Positions 1 to 9,069 of a stretch of 64,000 bases of DNA are shown in pieces (positions within the stretch are counted from its first letter, which is position 1; the number at the start of each line of letters is the position of its first letter). The stretch comes from Glaciihabitans arcticus (GTDB lineage Bacteria > Actinomycetota > Actinomycetes > Actinomycetales > Microbacteriaceae): the NCBI RefSeq assembly GCF_004310685.1, contig NZ_SISG01000001.1:1860001-1924000 (forward strand). The letters run 5' to 3'. A program made the translations under genes and the position numbers. Below the pieces are notes generated by a model. That model was not told where the DNA came from. It made no database searches and was given only the letters and a program-made list of their open reading frames with translations.

Positions 1-1
1 C

Positions 2-1795
2 GCGAACGAGCGGGTGACGCTGTACGGCGTGCCGATCATCCCGAAGCGCACCGTGCAGTTCGCGCGCATCGATCTGCCGTACGCGCGCGACCTGTTCATT
101 CGCAACGCGCTCGTCGACGGCGACTGGGACCTCTCCCGCACCGACCGCCGCCTGACCGCGTTCGATCGTGCCAACCGCGCGCTGCGCACCGAACTCGAGG
201 AACTCGAGGAGCGCACCCGCCGTCGCACCATTCTCTTCGACGACGAGTCCATCTACCGCTTCTACGACGAGCGCATACCCCGGGATGTCGCGAGCCTCAC
301 GGCGTTCACCACCTGGTGGCGCACGGCTCGCGCTGACGCGCCCGACTTCCTCACGATCACGCGCGACCTTCTCGTCGAAGAGGAGTCGGTGCCGGTCATC
401 GACGAGCGCGAGTTCCCGAGCGAGTGGCGGCAGGGCGAGCAGCGCCTCGCCGTGACCTACCGCTTCGAACCGGGGGCAGAGGATGACGGAGTGACGGTGC
501 TGATCCCCCTGCCACTACTGGCTTCCGTGCGCTCGACCGGCTTCGACTGGCTGGTCGCGGGGCTGCGGGAGGAACTCGTCGCCGCACTCATCAAGACGCT
601 GCCCAAGCCGATTCGCCGGAACGTTGTGCCCGCGAACGACTGGGCACGCAAGTTCGTGGATGCGATCCCCGCCGACCCCGACGTGGACGAGATGTCGCTC
701 GTCGAGTTTCTCGCCGGCCGTATCCGCTCCGAGACCTACACGCCCGTCGACCCGGAGGACTTCGACATCGACCGGCTGCCCGACCACCTGCGAGCGACCT
801 TCGCGGTCGTCGACGAGCGTGGCGGGATCGTCGCCCGCAGCAAGGATCTCTCGTCGCTGCGCCTCAAGCTCTCCCGCCGCACGCGGGACTCGGTGGCGCG
901 GGTTACTGCGGTGCCCGTGGCGGCTGCACCGCGCAATGCCCTCGAACGACAGGGACTCACCGGCTGGGACTTCGACGCCCTCCCGCGTAGCGTCGAGACC
1001 CGCCACAGCGGCGGTGTGGTGCGCGCCTTCCCCGCCCTCGTCGATGCGGGCAAGACCGTGGATATCCGCCTGCTTGCGACCGAAGCCGACCAGCGTCTCG
1101 CGCACCGTGCCGGTGTGCGCAGGATGCTCCTGCTCGCCATCCCCGCACCGACCGCCTACATCCAGCAGCACCTGACCTCCGCCGAGAAACTCGCCCTCGC
1201 AACGAGCCCGTACCGTTCGAATGCGGAACTCTTCGAGGACTGCATGGTGGCCTGCATCGACGCCGTTGTGGACAAGGCGACGATCTTCACCCGCGCCGAC
1301 TTCGAGAAGGCACGGGATACGGTGTCAGCCGGGCTCGTCGAGGCGATGTTCCAGGCGGTGAGCCAGGTCGGCACGATTCTCGCGAAGGCCCGCGAAGCCG
1401 ACAAGGCGATCAGCGGCGCGAGTTCCGTGCAGCTCATGGCGCCCCTCGCCGACGCCCGCGCCCAGTTGGCATCGCTCGTGCACCCCGGCTTCGTCGGCCG
1501 AACCGGCCTCGCGCAGTTGCGGCGCCTGCCGATCTACCTGAGCGCCATCACGCACCGCGTGGCGAAGCTGCAGGAGAACCCCGGACGCGACCGCGCCTGG
1601 CTCGCCGAGATCGAGGATGCCACGCAGCTCTACCTGACCGCCGGCGGTGACCTGCCCCTGCAGCCGAACGCCGCCGACTTCCTGCGGCAGGCGCGCTGGA
1701 TGCTCGAGGAGCTGCGCCTGAGCCTCTTCGCCCAGCACCTTCCGACGTCGGCACCGGTGTCGGTGCAGCGTATCCGCAAGGTGCTGCACGCTTAG
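2..1795 (+). CDS. hrpA: ATP-dependent RNA helicase HrpA, C-terminal part (5' end outside window)
   Basis: This is the C-terminal ~597 residues of a DEAH-box RNA helicase of the HrpA type, a cytoplasmic enzyme linked to RNA remodelling. The frame is open from the first base, and the GTG at 14 lies inside the protein (ERVTLYGVPI), so it is not the start. The DEAH motor is upstream of the window. What is visible matches the DUF3418 C-terminal region of bacterial HrpA: the ERVTLYG entry motif, a segment like FPSEWRQGEQRLAVTYRFEP, and a charged helical C-terminus. HrpA proteins are about 1,300 residues, so roughly half is present. The stop TAG lies one base before the stop of the convergent FMN reductase gene. 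Confidence 0.9.
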   Translation, partial: ANERVTLYGVPIIPKRTVQFARIDLPYARDLFIRNALVDGDWDLSRTDRRLTAFDRANRALRTELEELEERTRRRTILFDDESIYRFYDERIPRDVASLTAFTTWWRTARADAPDFLTITRDLLVEEESVPVIDEREFPSEWRQGEQRLAVTYRFEPGAEDDGVTVLIPLPLLASVRSTGFDWLVAGLREELVAALIKTLPKPIRRNVVPANDWARKFVDAIPADPDVDEMSLVEFLAGRIRSETYTPVDPEDFDIDRLPDHLRATFAVVDERGGIVARSKDLSSLRLKLSRRTRDSVARVTAVPVAAAPRNALERQGLTGWDFDALPRSVETRHSGGVVRAFPALVDAGKTVDIRLLATEADQRLAHRAGVRRMLLLAIPAPTAYIQQHLTSAEKLALATSPYRSNAELFEDCMVACIDAVVDKATIFTRADFEKARDTVSAGLVEAMFQAVSQVGTILAKAREADKAISGASSVQLMAPLADARAQLASLVHPGFVGRTGLAQLRRLPIYLSAITHRVAKLQENPGRDRAWLAEIEDATQLYLTAGGDLPLQPNAADFLRQARWMLEELRLSLFAQHLPTSAPVSVQRIRKVLHA

Positions 1796-1796
1796 C

Positions 1797-2423
1797 TCAC
1801 GCCAACAACCGCACCGGCGCCCGCGGATCGCGCTCCGGCACAGCTTCGACAAGGCCGGCGAGGGTGCGCGCGATCTCCTCGCGCTCGGCCAGGTTGCTGC
1901 GGATCAGCGGCACCGCCTTCGCCACCGCCTTCTCGAGCCGCTCGCGAAGCCGCGGGCTGGAGATGAGGTAGTCGGTGAAGTCGGAGTCGTGCGCGTACAC
2001 CCCGAGCGGCAACGTGAGCGCGGAGAAGAACGCGAACAGCGGCCGGAACTGGTGATCGATGATGAGGGCGTGCCGCTCGCTTCCGCCGGTGGCGGCGAGC
2101 AGCACGGGCGTGTCGACGAGCGCGTACTGGTCGACGAAATCGAAGAGGTGCTTGAACAGTCCCGTGAACGATGCGCGGTAGACGGGGCTCGCGACGACGA
2201 GCACATCCGCCGTCTCGATCGCGACGACGGCCCGCTCCACCTCGCTCGTCAGGTCGCGGCGGTGCAGGGTTCCGGCGAAGGCGGGGCCGAGTTCGTCGAC
2301 TCGGACGATCTCCGATTCAACAGACAGGTGCCGCCCGATCTCGGCGACGATCTGCTCGACGAGTTCGATGGTGCGCGACGGTGCGGTGAGGCTCCCGGCG
2401 ACGCCGACGATGCGAATGGTCAT
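1797..2423 (-). CDS. NADPH-dependent FMN reductase (MsuE/SsuE type)
   Basis: This 208-residue flavodoxin-fold protein probably reduces FMN with NAD(P)H and supplies FMNH2 to the monooxygenases of this locus. The phosphate-binding loop GSLTAPSRT is at residues 10-18 and the flavin motif SPVY at 79-82, followed by a helix rich in Phe and His (KHLFDFVDQY). MsuE and SsuE, the reductases paired with methanesulfonate and alkanesulfonate monooxygenases, have this architecture and length. It is the last gene of the minus-strand operon, 29 bases after the ABC ATPase gene. The ATG at 2423 follows an AAAGAAG ribosome-binding sequence. The electron donor role is inferred from context. Confidence 0.85.
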   Translation of the reverse strand: MTIRIVGVAGSLTAPSRTIELVEQIVAEIGRHLSVESEIVRVDELGPAFAGTLHRRDLTSEVERAVVAIETADVLVVASPVYRASFTGLFKHLFDFVDQYALVDTPVLLAATGGSERHALIIDHQFRPLFAFFSALTLPLGVYAHDSDFTDYLISSPRLRERLEKAVAKAVPLIRSNLAEREEIARTLAGLVEAVPERDPRAPVRLLA

Positions 2424-2452
2424 TTCTTCTTTCCCTGTGCTGTTGTTGAAGA

Positions 2453-3286
2453 TCAGGTGTGGTCGGCGAGTAGCGCCCGCAGTTGTGCACGGGTGCCGCG
2501 GTCGGCCGCACCCCCGCCGAGGGTGGGCGCGGAGCCGACGAGCAAGCGCGTGTAAGGGTGCTGCGGGTCGTTGAGCACGCGTTCGGTGCTGCCCGACTCG
2601 ACGACGTTTCCGCGATACAGCACAACGATGCGGTCGGTGATGGATGCCACGGAGCCGAGGTCGTGCGAGATGAACAGCATCCCGAGCTCGCGTACGGACG
2701 GCAGCCCGGCCAGCAGCTCCAGAACCTGGCCACGACTGGCAGCGTCGAGGGCGCTGACCGGCTCATCACAGATCAGCAGGCCGGGCTCGAGCACCATGGC
2801 CCGCGCGATGGCGACCCGCTGCCGCTGTCCACCCGAGAGCTCGGCGGGCAGCCGGTCGGCGAAGGACGGGTCGAGGCCGACGAGGTCGAGCGCGTCGAGC
2901 ATCCGCGCGCTCAGCTGCTCACGGCGGAGTCCGCCGCGAACAGCGAGTCCCTCCCCGACGGACGCAGCGACGGTGAGTTGCGGGTCGAGGCTCTGCAGCG
3001 GGTCCTGGAAGACGTACTGGGCGAGTCCCGCCCGGCGGAAGGCGCGTAGGTGCCGACCGGGAATCGATCCGACGTCGGTGCCCCCGAGCGAGACGGTACC
3101 GGAGTCGATGCGTGCCAGCCCGAGCACGGTGCGCGCGAGCGTGGTCTTGCCGGATCCGGTCTCGCCGATGAGCCCGACGATCTCGCCAGACGCAACGCTG
3201 AGGTCCACGCCGTGCAGGATCTGAGTGCGCGCCCGGCCTCGGCCTAGTGAGACGCGAAGGTTGGAGACCTCTAGGAGCTCAGACAT
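2453..3286 (-). CDS. Oligopeptide/nickel-type ABC transporter ATPase, second subunit (DppF-like)
   Basis: This 277-residue nucleotide-binding subunit powers the importer encoded by the preceding genes. Walker A GETGSGKTT is at residues 41-49, followed by the signature LSGGQRQRVAIARA, Walker B LLICDEPVSALD and a short C-terminal HPYTRLL segment typical of the Dpp/Opp family. The frame is open upstream, but ATG 3286 (MSELLEVSNL) gives the normal family N-terminus and overlaps the end of the preceding ATPase gene by 8 bases. The two ATPases presumably form a heterodimer. The substrate cannot be read from this subunit; neighbours suggest an organosulfur compound. Confidence 0.9.
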   Translation of the reverse strand: MSELLEVSNLRVSLGRGRARTQILHGVDLSVASGEIVGLIGETGSGKTTLARTVLGLARIDSGTVSLGGTDVGSIPGRHLRAFRRAGLAQYVFQDPLQSLDPQLTVAASVGEGLAVRGGLRREQLSARMLDALDLVGLDPSFADRLPAELSGGQRQRVAIARAMVLEPGLLICDEPVSALDAASRGQVLELLAGLPSVRELGMLFISHDLGSVASITDRIVVLYRGNVVESGSTERVLNDPQHPYTRLLVGSAPTLGGGAADRGTRAQLRALLADHT

Positions 3287-4100
3287 GCAGCAGCTCCCGC
3301 GCGGCGAGGTAATTCTCAATGCCGTAGCGCTCGTGATCGGTGACCAGCAGCTGCGTGTACTCGTGCTGCGGGTTGCCGAGCACCTCGGCCGTGCGCCCCG
3401 CCTCCACGATCACGCCGTCGCGCATCACCACGACGTTCTCGCAGACCTGCGCCACGACGGCGAGGTCGTGCGACACGAGCACGATGGCCAGGTCGCGGGT
3501 GACGGCGAGGTCGGCCAGCACATCGAGCACCTCGGCCTGCACCGTGACATCCAGCGCGGTGGTCGCCTCGTCGGCGATGAGCAGCTGCGGGTCGGCGCAG
3601 ATGGCAATGGCGATGAGCACGCGCTGCAGCATCCCGCCCGAGAGTTCATGCGGGTACTGGCCGGCGACGCGGTGCGGGTCGCGCAGCCCGAGCGAGGCGA
3701 ACAGTTCGACGGCGCGGGTGCGCGCCTCCTTCCGCGTGAGCACGGACGACGCGCGGAGAGCCTCGGCGAGCTGCCTGCCGACGGGGATCGAGGGGTTGAG
3801 ATACGAACCCGGGTCCTGGAACACGGCGGAGATGCGACGCCCGCGCAGCGGCATCCACTGTTCATAGGACAGCGAGCGCAGGTCGACGCCGTCGAATGCG
3901 AGGTCGCCGGATGTCACGGCCACCCCCTCGGGGACGATGCCGAGCACCGCGCGGCAGGTGAGGGACTTGCCGCTGCCGGATTCGCCGACGATGCCGAGCG
4001 AGCCGCCGCGTTCGACTGAGAAGGAGACGCCGCGCACGAGCTCGGTGCCGTTCGGCAGGGCGATACGCAGGTCAGCAACGGAGAGCAACGGGTCAGACAT
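3279..4100 (-). CDS. Oligopeptide/nickel-type ABC transporter ATPase, first subunit (DppD-like)
   Basis: This 273-residue ATPase is the partner of the next one downstream. It shows Walker A GESGSGKS, a slightly divergent signature LSGGMLQRVLIAIAI, Walker B LLIADEATTALD, the H-loop SHDLAVVAQ and the family C-terminal segment with NPQHEYTQLL. ATG 4100 (MSDPLLSVADL) was chosen over in-frame upstream starts because it gives the canonical N-terminus and overlaps the permease gene by 8 bases. The open frame upstream lies wholly inside that permease gene. Overlaps at both ends imply tight translational coupling across the operon. Confidence 0.9.
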   Translation of the reverse strand: MSDPLLSVADLRIALPNGTELVRGVSFSVERGGSLGIVGESGSGKSLTCRAVLGIVPEGVAVTSGDLAFDGVDLRSLSYEQWMPLRGRRISAVFQDPGSYLNPSIPVGRQLAEALRASSVLTRKEARTRAVELFASLGLRDPHRVAGQYPHELSGGMLQRVLIAIAICADPQLLIADEATTALDVTVQAEVLDVLADLAVTRDLAIVLVSHDLAVVAQVCENVVVMRDGVIVEAGRTAEVLGNPQHEYTQLLVTDHERYGIENYLAARELLHV

Positions 4101-4956
4101 GGGCGACCTTTCGGATGCGGGCGACGGTGCTGGAAACGACGGTGCGCGAGTCGCGGGAGGAGTCCTGCAGGGCATCGGCGAGCCCATTGAAGGCGCCGAC
4201 GGTGAGCATGATGAGCGCGGCCGGGATGAACGGCCCGTACGGCCGCTGGTAGAGGTAGCCGAGGTCGGTCGCGAGCATGCCGCCCCAGGTCGGTTCGGGC
4301 GGCTGCACCCCGATGCCGAGGAACGTCAGGGCGGAGACGATCACGAGCCCGGCACCCATCATGTTGGCGGTGGTGACGGCGACCGTCGGTGCGACCTTCG
4401 ACCACAGGTGGGTGCGCAGAACCCAGAGCGGGGATGCGCCGACAAGCCGCGCGGCCTCGACGTACGGCGAGCTCACGACAGCGAGCGCTGCCGCGCGGCT
4501 CACCCGGTAGAAGCCGGGCGCCACGAGGATGCCCACCGCAAACATCGCCTGGTGCAGCCCGTTGCCGAGCAGGGCGGTGAGCGCGATCGCGAATACGAGG
4601 AACGGCAGCGTGATGAGGCTGTCCATGAGCCGCAGGGTGATCCACTCGAAGGCGCGCCCGAGATACACCGACAGCAGGCCGGGGATGACGCCCAGCAGCA
4701 GGCCGAGCGCCACCGCCTCGGCGGCCGAGACCAGCGAGAGCGTCGACCCGGCGAGGAGTCGGCTCAGCACGTCGCGGCCGAGCGGATCGGTACCGAGCCA
4801 GTGCTCGGCGGAGGGGCCGGCGAGGATCGCACGGGCGTCGCCCACGAGCGGGTCGAAAGGGGCGAGCAGCGGTCCGAGAACGGCGAGCAGCAGCACGGCC
4901 CCGAGGACGGAGACCGAGACCAGCCCGAGCGGCCGACGGATGGCGCGACGGAACAT
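4093..4956 (-). CDS. ABC transporter permease (DppC-like)
   Basis: This 287-residue inner-membrane permease belongs to the Dpp/Opp/Nik family. An N-terminal membrane segment (LVSVSVLGAVLLLAVLG) is followed by the family motif HWLGTDPLGRDVLSRLL and then about five more membrane segments with an EAA-type loop (EAARLVGASPLWVLRTH). The start is either ATG 4956 or GTG 4959; both overlap the upstream permease stop (TGATG or GTGA), and ATG 4956 is given here. It forms the translocation pore with the DppB-like subunit. Confidence 0.9.
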   Translation of the reverse strand: MFRRAIRRPLGLVSVSVLGAVLLLAVLGPLLAPFDPLVGDARAILAGPSAEHWLGTDPLGRDVLSRLLAGSTLSLVSAAEAVALGLLLGVIPGLLSVYLGRAFEWITLRLMDSLITLPFLVFAIALTALLGNGLHQAMFAVGILVAPGFYRVSRAAALAVVSSPYVEAARLVGASPLWVLRTHLWSKVAPTVAVTTANMMGAGLVIVSALTFLGIGVQPPEPTWGGMLATDLGYLYQRPYGPFIPAALIMLTVGAFNGLADALQDSSRDSRTVVSSTVARIRKVAHV

Positions 4957-5933
4957 CACGCCGCCCGCTCGGCGCCGGGGCGCAGTCTCGTGAGCAGCCC
5001 GTTGACGAGCAGGTTGAAGGCGAGCACCAGCACGATAGCGACGACGAGGGTGCCCTGCACAACGGGCACGTCCCCGCGCAGCGCGGATTCACTCGCGAAG
5101 CGGCCGAACCCGGCCATGCCGAAGATGCTCTCAGTCACGACGGCACCTCCGAGCAGGGCGGGCACACGCATCCCGAGCACGGTGAGAGCGGGGCCGGCAC
5201 CGTTGCGCAGCACGTGCACGAGCAGGATGCGGCGGCGACTGAGTCCCCGCACGATTGCTCCGGTCACATAGTTCTCGGCGTAGGCCGAGGTGAGCCCGGT
5301 GCGTAGCTGGCGGGCGAGGTCAGCTACGGTGTCCAGGCTGAGGGCTATCGCGGGCAGGGTGATGAGGGCGAGCCACTTGCCGGGGTCGACGCTCGGCGAC
5401 ACGTAGCCGGCCGAGGGCAGCAGGTGCAGCGTTACGCTGAACACCACAATCAGGGCGATAGCGATGACGAACGGCGGAAGCGTGGAGATAACCGTCGAGA
5501 AGACGGTGACGGCCCGGTCGATCCACGAGCCGCGGTGCACGGCGGCGAGGATGCCGAGCGTGAAGCCGAACACGATGCCGATGAGCAGCGCGAGCCCGGC
5601 GACCGAGACGCTGATCTCGAGACGCTGGAAGATCTGCGGCGCGACCGGCAGGTCGTTGAACCAGGACACCCCGAGGTCGCCGCGCAGGATGCCACCGAGC
5701 CAGGTCAGGTAGCGAACGGCGAGCGGCTGGTCGAGGCCGAACTGGGCGTTGACCCGGGCGACGTCGGCGTCGGTCGCCGAGTCACCGAGCTTGAGACCGG
5801 CCGGGCTCAGGCCGCTGACGGCACCGAGCCCGAACGTGATGAACGTGGCGAAGAGGAAGACCGGAACGATGATCGCGGCAGAGCGCAGCAGCCAGCCGAA
5901 ACCGGCAAGAGCACGTGTCGCGATGATGTTCAT
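4956..5933 (-). CDS. ABC transporter permease (DppB-like)
   Basis: This 325-residue permease starts with a membrane segment at about residues 15-40, then an extracytoplasmic loop holding the family signature QFGLDQPLAVRYLTWL and GDLGVSWF. Five further hydrophobic segments follow, with the EAA-like cytoplasmic loop AENYVTGAIVRGLSRRRILLVHVLRN. It sits 22 bases after the binding-protein gene and overlaps the DppC-like gene. Order (binding protein, B, C, D, F) and lengths match a complete peptide/nickel/opine-class importer. Confidence 0.9.
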   Translation of the reverse strand: MNIIATRALAGFGWLLRSAAIIVPVFLFATFITFGLGAVSGLSPAGLKLGDSATDADVARVNAQFGLDQPLAVRYLTWLGGILRGDLGVSWFNDLPVAPQIFQRLEISVSVAGLALLIGIVFGFTLGILAAVHRGSWIDRAVTVFSTVISTLPPFVIAIALIVVFSVTLHLLPSAGYVSPSVDPGKWLALITLPAIALSLDTVADLARQLRTGLTSAYAENYVTGAIVRGLSRRRILLVHVLRNGAGPALTVLGMRVPALLGGAVVTESIFGMAGFGRFASESALRGDVPVVQGTLVVAIVLVLAFNLLVNGLLTRLRPGAERAA

Positions 5934-5955
5934 GGTCTTCCTCTCCGCTGTCGTT

Positions 5956-7491
5956 CTACTCGGACCCGACGGTCACGCCTTCCCAGCGCACCTGCGAGAG
6001 GAAGTGCGGGAGGGCGGAAACTCTGGGGCTGCGCACGAAGATGCGCGGGCTGGCAACGGTGGAGAAGCTCGAGGCCTGCAGCACGCCGATCTTCACGGCC
6101 TCTTGAAGCACCGACTCGTAGTTCGGGTCGTCGAGCGGGGTGTTCCGCACCTCGTCGAGCGCCGCGAGGAACTCCGGCGACGCGGTACGGCTCGGGTTCA
6201 TCAGACCCTCGGGGCCGTAGACGACCGTGAGGTTCTGCACCGGCGACTCGCGACCGACCGTGCCGTCGAGGGCGAATTGTGCCGTGCGGTTGATGTAGAC
6301 CTGCTGCTGCCAGGTGGATGAGCCGGGCGCCACGAGGTTGATGGTCGACTTCACGCCCACCTTCTTCAGCTGCTCCTGCACGAGCACCGCGATGTTCTCC
6401 GAGTAGGAGGCCGCAGTGATCTCGATCGAGAGTTCGTTCGGCTCGTAGCCCGCGTCCGCGAGCAGCTGCTTCGTCTTCTCGGGGTCATAGGCGAAGAGGT
6501 CATCGAGCTCCGGGTTGTAGGCGACGTAGCCCTTCGGGAATGGCTGGTAGGTCACCTCGCCGATGCCGAAGCCCGCGACATCCACTATCTCCTGACGGTC
6601 CACGGCGTACTTCAGCGCCTCGACCACCTTCGGGTCGTCGAGCGGGGCGATCGCATTGTGAATATCGACCTGGCTCACCGTGAGGCTGTCGATCACGTCG
6701 ACCTCGAGGCCCGCAGCCTTCGCCTCCTCGATCTTCGAGGCAGGCAGTGAGGCCACGTCGAGCGCACCACTCTGCACGGCGGCGATCACCGTGGCGGGGT
6801 CGGTGCCGGTCGACAGCTCGAGGCGGTCGATCTTCACGTTCTCGGCATTCCAGTAGTCAGGGTTCTTCACGAGCACGGCGTTCGACTCGGGCACAAAGCT
6901 CTCAATTGTGAACGGGCCGGCGCCGACGGGTGCGGTCGGGATGGCTGCCGCATCCTTCTCAAACGCCGTCGGGCTCACGATCGCACCGGTCTTGCCAGCC
7001 AGCAGGTTCGGGACCTGGTAGTCGGGATGCACCAGCTCGAGTGTCACCTCGAGCTCACTGTCGGCCGTCACGTCGTCGATGGTCGAGAGCTGGTCCTTGA
7101 GCAGGGAGTTCTCCTGCGTCTTGCCGCGCAGCAGGCTCGCCTTGACGGCCTCGGCGTCGATCGCCGTGCCATCGCTGAAGGTGAGCCCGTCACGCAGGGT
7201 GAAGGTGACCTCGTCGCCGGTCTCGTTGTACTCCCACTTCTCGGCGAGGCCCGGGCCGGCGTTGCCCTTCTCGTCGAGCTGGGTGAGCGAGGCGTAGACG
7301 AGGCTGATCGTGTTGATGTCGTTGCCGGTGCTGGAGGTGACCGGGTCCCACGAGGTGGGCAGGCCGAATCCCCACTTGAGCACGGAGGGCACGGTCTCGC
7401 CCGCGTCGGCCGGCGCGCTGCACGCCGACAGCACGAGGGCTGCTGCTGCGGCGAGCGCGACGAAGGCTGTGGGCTTGGTGAGGGATGGCAT
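5956..7491 (-). CDS. ABC transporter substrate-binding lipoprotein (SBP_bac_5 family)
   Basis: This 511-residue binding lipoprotein captures the substrate outside the membrane. The signal peptide ends in a lipobox, LVLSACS, so the Cys would be diacylated. The mature protein has the family-5 layout, including [20 protein letters not shown] and the hinge region [10 protein letters not shown]. The frame continues open far upstream, but ATG 7491 (MPSLTKP) is the only start that gives a signal peptide and it has a GGAG ribosome-binding site. The upstream extension is antisense to nothing useful and overlaps the monooxygenase gene out of frame. Family-5 proteins bind peptides, nickel chelates, opines and other small molecules; here an organosulfur compound is inferred from context. 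Confidence 0.92.
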   Translation of the reverse strand: MPSLTKPTAFVALAAAAALVLSACSAPADAGETVPSVLKWGFGLPTSWDPVTSSTGNDINTISLVYASLTQLDEKGNAGPGLAEKWEYNETGDEVTFTLRDGLTFSDGTAIDAEAVKASLLRGKTQENSLLKDQLSTIDDVTADSELEVTLELVHPDYQVPNLLAGKTGAIVSPTAFEKDAAAIPTAPVGAGPFTIESFVPESNAVLVKNPDYWNAENVKIDRLELSTGTDPATVIAAVQSGALDVASLPASKIEEAKAAGLEVDVIDSLTVSQVDIHNAIAPLDDPKVVEALKYAVDRQEIVDVAGFGIGEVTYQPFPKGYVAYNPELDDLFAYDPEKTKQLLADAGYEPNELSIEITAASYSENIAVLVQEQLKKVGVKSTINLVAPGSSTWQQQVYINRTAQFALDGTVGRESPVQNLTVVYGPEGLMNPSRTASPEFLAALDEVRNTPLDDPNYESVLQEAVKIGVLQASSFSTVASPRIFVRSPRVSALPHFLSQVRWEGVTVGSE

Positions 7492-7516
7492 TGCTGTGCT
7501 CCTGTTTTTCGGTGGA

Positions 7517-8878
7517 CTAAGCAGAGACGAGCCGGGCGGCTGCATCTCGAACCGCGCTGTTGCGGTTGGCGGGAACGGGGAGGCCGAGGTTGCCGCGCAG
7601 GGTATCCGACTCGTACTCCTCGCGGAAGATGCCGCGCTCGCGCAGGATCGGCAGCACCTCGTCGGTGAACCGCGCGAACTGGCTCGGCACCGTGACGTGC
7701 ACGTTGAAGCCGTCGATCGCTCGGCCGACGAACCAGCGCTCGATCTCGTTGGCGACGGTGAGCGCGGTGCCGGCGAACGGCGAGTGCCGCACGGGGTTGA
7801 AGTGCTCGACGGTCTCGCGCAGCGTGAGCCCGTTGGTGCGGGCGGTGAGCTTGATGTTGTCGGCCTGGGTGCGGAAGCTCGTGTCGCCGAGCGAACCCAG
7901 CTCGGGGAACGGCGCGTCGAGGTCGTACTGGCTGAAATCGTGCCAGCCGAATGGTCGGCCGAACTCGGCGAGCACCCGGTCGAAGTCCTTCGCCCAGTGG
8001 GTGCTGATCTCGATCTCCCGCGCTTCGGCGTCGGTGTCGGTGATGATCGGCAGCAGGCCGGGCAGCACGAGCACCTCGTCGGGGTTGCGTCCCTTGGCGG
8101 CGGCGCGCGCCTTGATATCGGAGTAGAAGGCCTGGCCCGCTTCGAGATTGAACGCGAACGTGAAGATGCCCTCGCCGATCTCGGCGCCGAGGTTACGGCC
8201 CTCGTTGGAGTCACCGGCCTGGAAGATCACCGGCTGGCCCTGCTTCGAGCGCTCGATGTTGAGCGGGCCGACGACGGAGAAGAACTCCCCCGTGTGGTTC
8301 AGCCGGTGCTGGCGCTCCTTGTCGAAGAAGACACCGGCGGCCCTGTCGCGCGGGAAGGCGTCATCCTCATAGGAGTCCCAGAGACCCTGCGCAACACGAA
8401 CGTGCTCGAGCGCGCGGCCGTAGCGGGTGTCGTAGTCGTAGTGCTCCTCGCGGCTGTAGTTGCCGGCGGTGCCGCCGTCGCCGGTCGCGACGACGTTCCA
8501 GCCGGCTCGGCCCCGGCTGATCAGGTCGAGCGAGGCGAACTTGCGGGCGACGTTGAACGGCTCGTTGTACGAGGTGGTCACGGTACCGACGAGACCGATG
8601 TGGGTTGTCGAGACGGCGAGCGCGGAGAGCAGGGTGAACGGCTCGAGCCTGTTGAGGTAGTGGTTGGGCGAGTCCGGGGTGATGAACTGGCTGTCGACGA
8701 TGAAGACCAGGTCGAACTTGGCGGCCTCAGCCTGCCGGGCGCGAGCGATGTACCAGTCGATGTCGACGCTCGCGTCACCGGGGATCTCCGGGTCGAGCCA
8801 CACATCGTGCTGGCCGGGCCCGCCGACGCCGACGAGAACGGCGCCGAGCTTGAGCTGGCGTGAAGTGGATGACGTCAT
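7517..8878 (-). CDS. Flavin-dependent monooxygenase, NtaA/SnaA/DszA/SoxA type
   Basis: This 453-residue luciferase-like enzyme belongs to the NtaA/SnaA/DszA group of FMNH2-dependent two-component monooxygenases, which oxidise compounds such as nitrilotriacetate, pristinamycin precursors and dibenzothiophene sulfone. Recognisable segments are the N-terminal strand with LGAVLVGVGGPGQHDVW, FDLVFIVDS, RPFGWHD, and the family core SRGRAGWNVVATGD; GQPVIFQAGDSNEGRNLGAE is the flavin-site stretch. It is the first gene of the minus-strand operon and needs reduced flavin, probably from the FMN reductase at the operon end. ATG 8878 has a GGAGG sequence just upstream. The exact substrate is unknown. Confidence 0.88.
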   Translation of the reverse strand: MTSSTSRQLKLGAVLVGVGGPGQHDVWLDPEIPGDASVDIDWYIARARQAEAAKFDLVFIVDSQFITPDSPNHYLNRLEPFTLLSALAVSTTHIGLVGTVTTSYNEPFNVARKFASLDLISRGRAGWNVVATGDGGTAGNYSREEHYDYDTRYGRALEHVRVAQGLWDSYEDDAFPRDRAAGVFFDKERQHRLNHTGEFFSVVGPLNIERSKQGQPVIFQAGDSNEGRNLGAEIGEGIFTFAFNLEAGQAFYSDIKARAAAKGRNPDEVLVLPGLLPIITDTDAEAREIEISTHWAKDFDRVLAEFGRPFGWHDFSQYDLDAPFPELGSLGDTSFRTQADNIKLTARTNGLTLRETVEHFNPVRHSPFAGTALTVANEIERWFVGRAIDGFNVHVTVPSQFARFTDEVLPILRERGIFREEYESDTLRGNLGLPVPANRNSAVRDAAARLVSA

Positions 8879-9069
8879 GGGATCCTCCGTGGTGGTTTGT
8901 GCGGTGCCCCACGATGCGACGCCCCCGTCAAGAGCGGCAAAGAATCTTGCGTAATGTGTCGCCGATCGGCCGAATGTGACGTCATATATCGCTGCGTTGA
9001 GCAGCTTCTCGCAGCATTCGTCATACGGGGTTACCGTCGTCCCTGTTGCTACCCACGAAAGGACGGGCG
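8879..9069. promoter_or_regulatory. Divergent promoter region of the organosulfur locus
   Basis: This 191-base gap separates two divergently transcribed operons and must hold both promoters. It contains the 8-base palindrome TGACGTCA (8978-8985) in a locally AT-richer stretch, a possible regulator site. An AAAGGA ribosome-binding site (9057-9062) precedes the plus-strand ATG at 9070. No SAM riboswitch-like structure and no convincing -35/-10 pair could be picked out by eye. Confidence 0.4.

Noticed and set aside
8879-9069. SAM riboswitch ahead of the metY operon
   Set aside because: No SAM-I or SAM-IV-type conserved cores or pairing pattern could be traced by eye.
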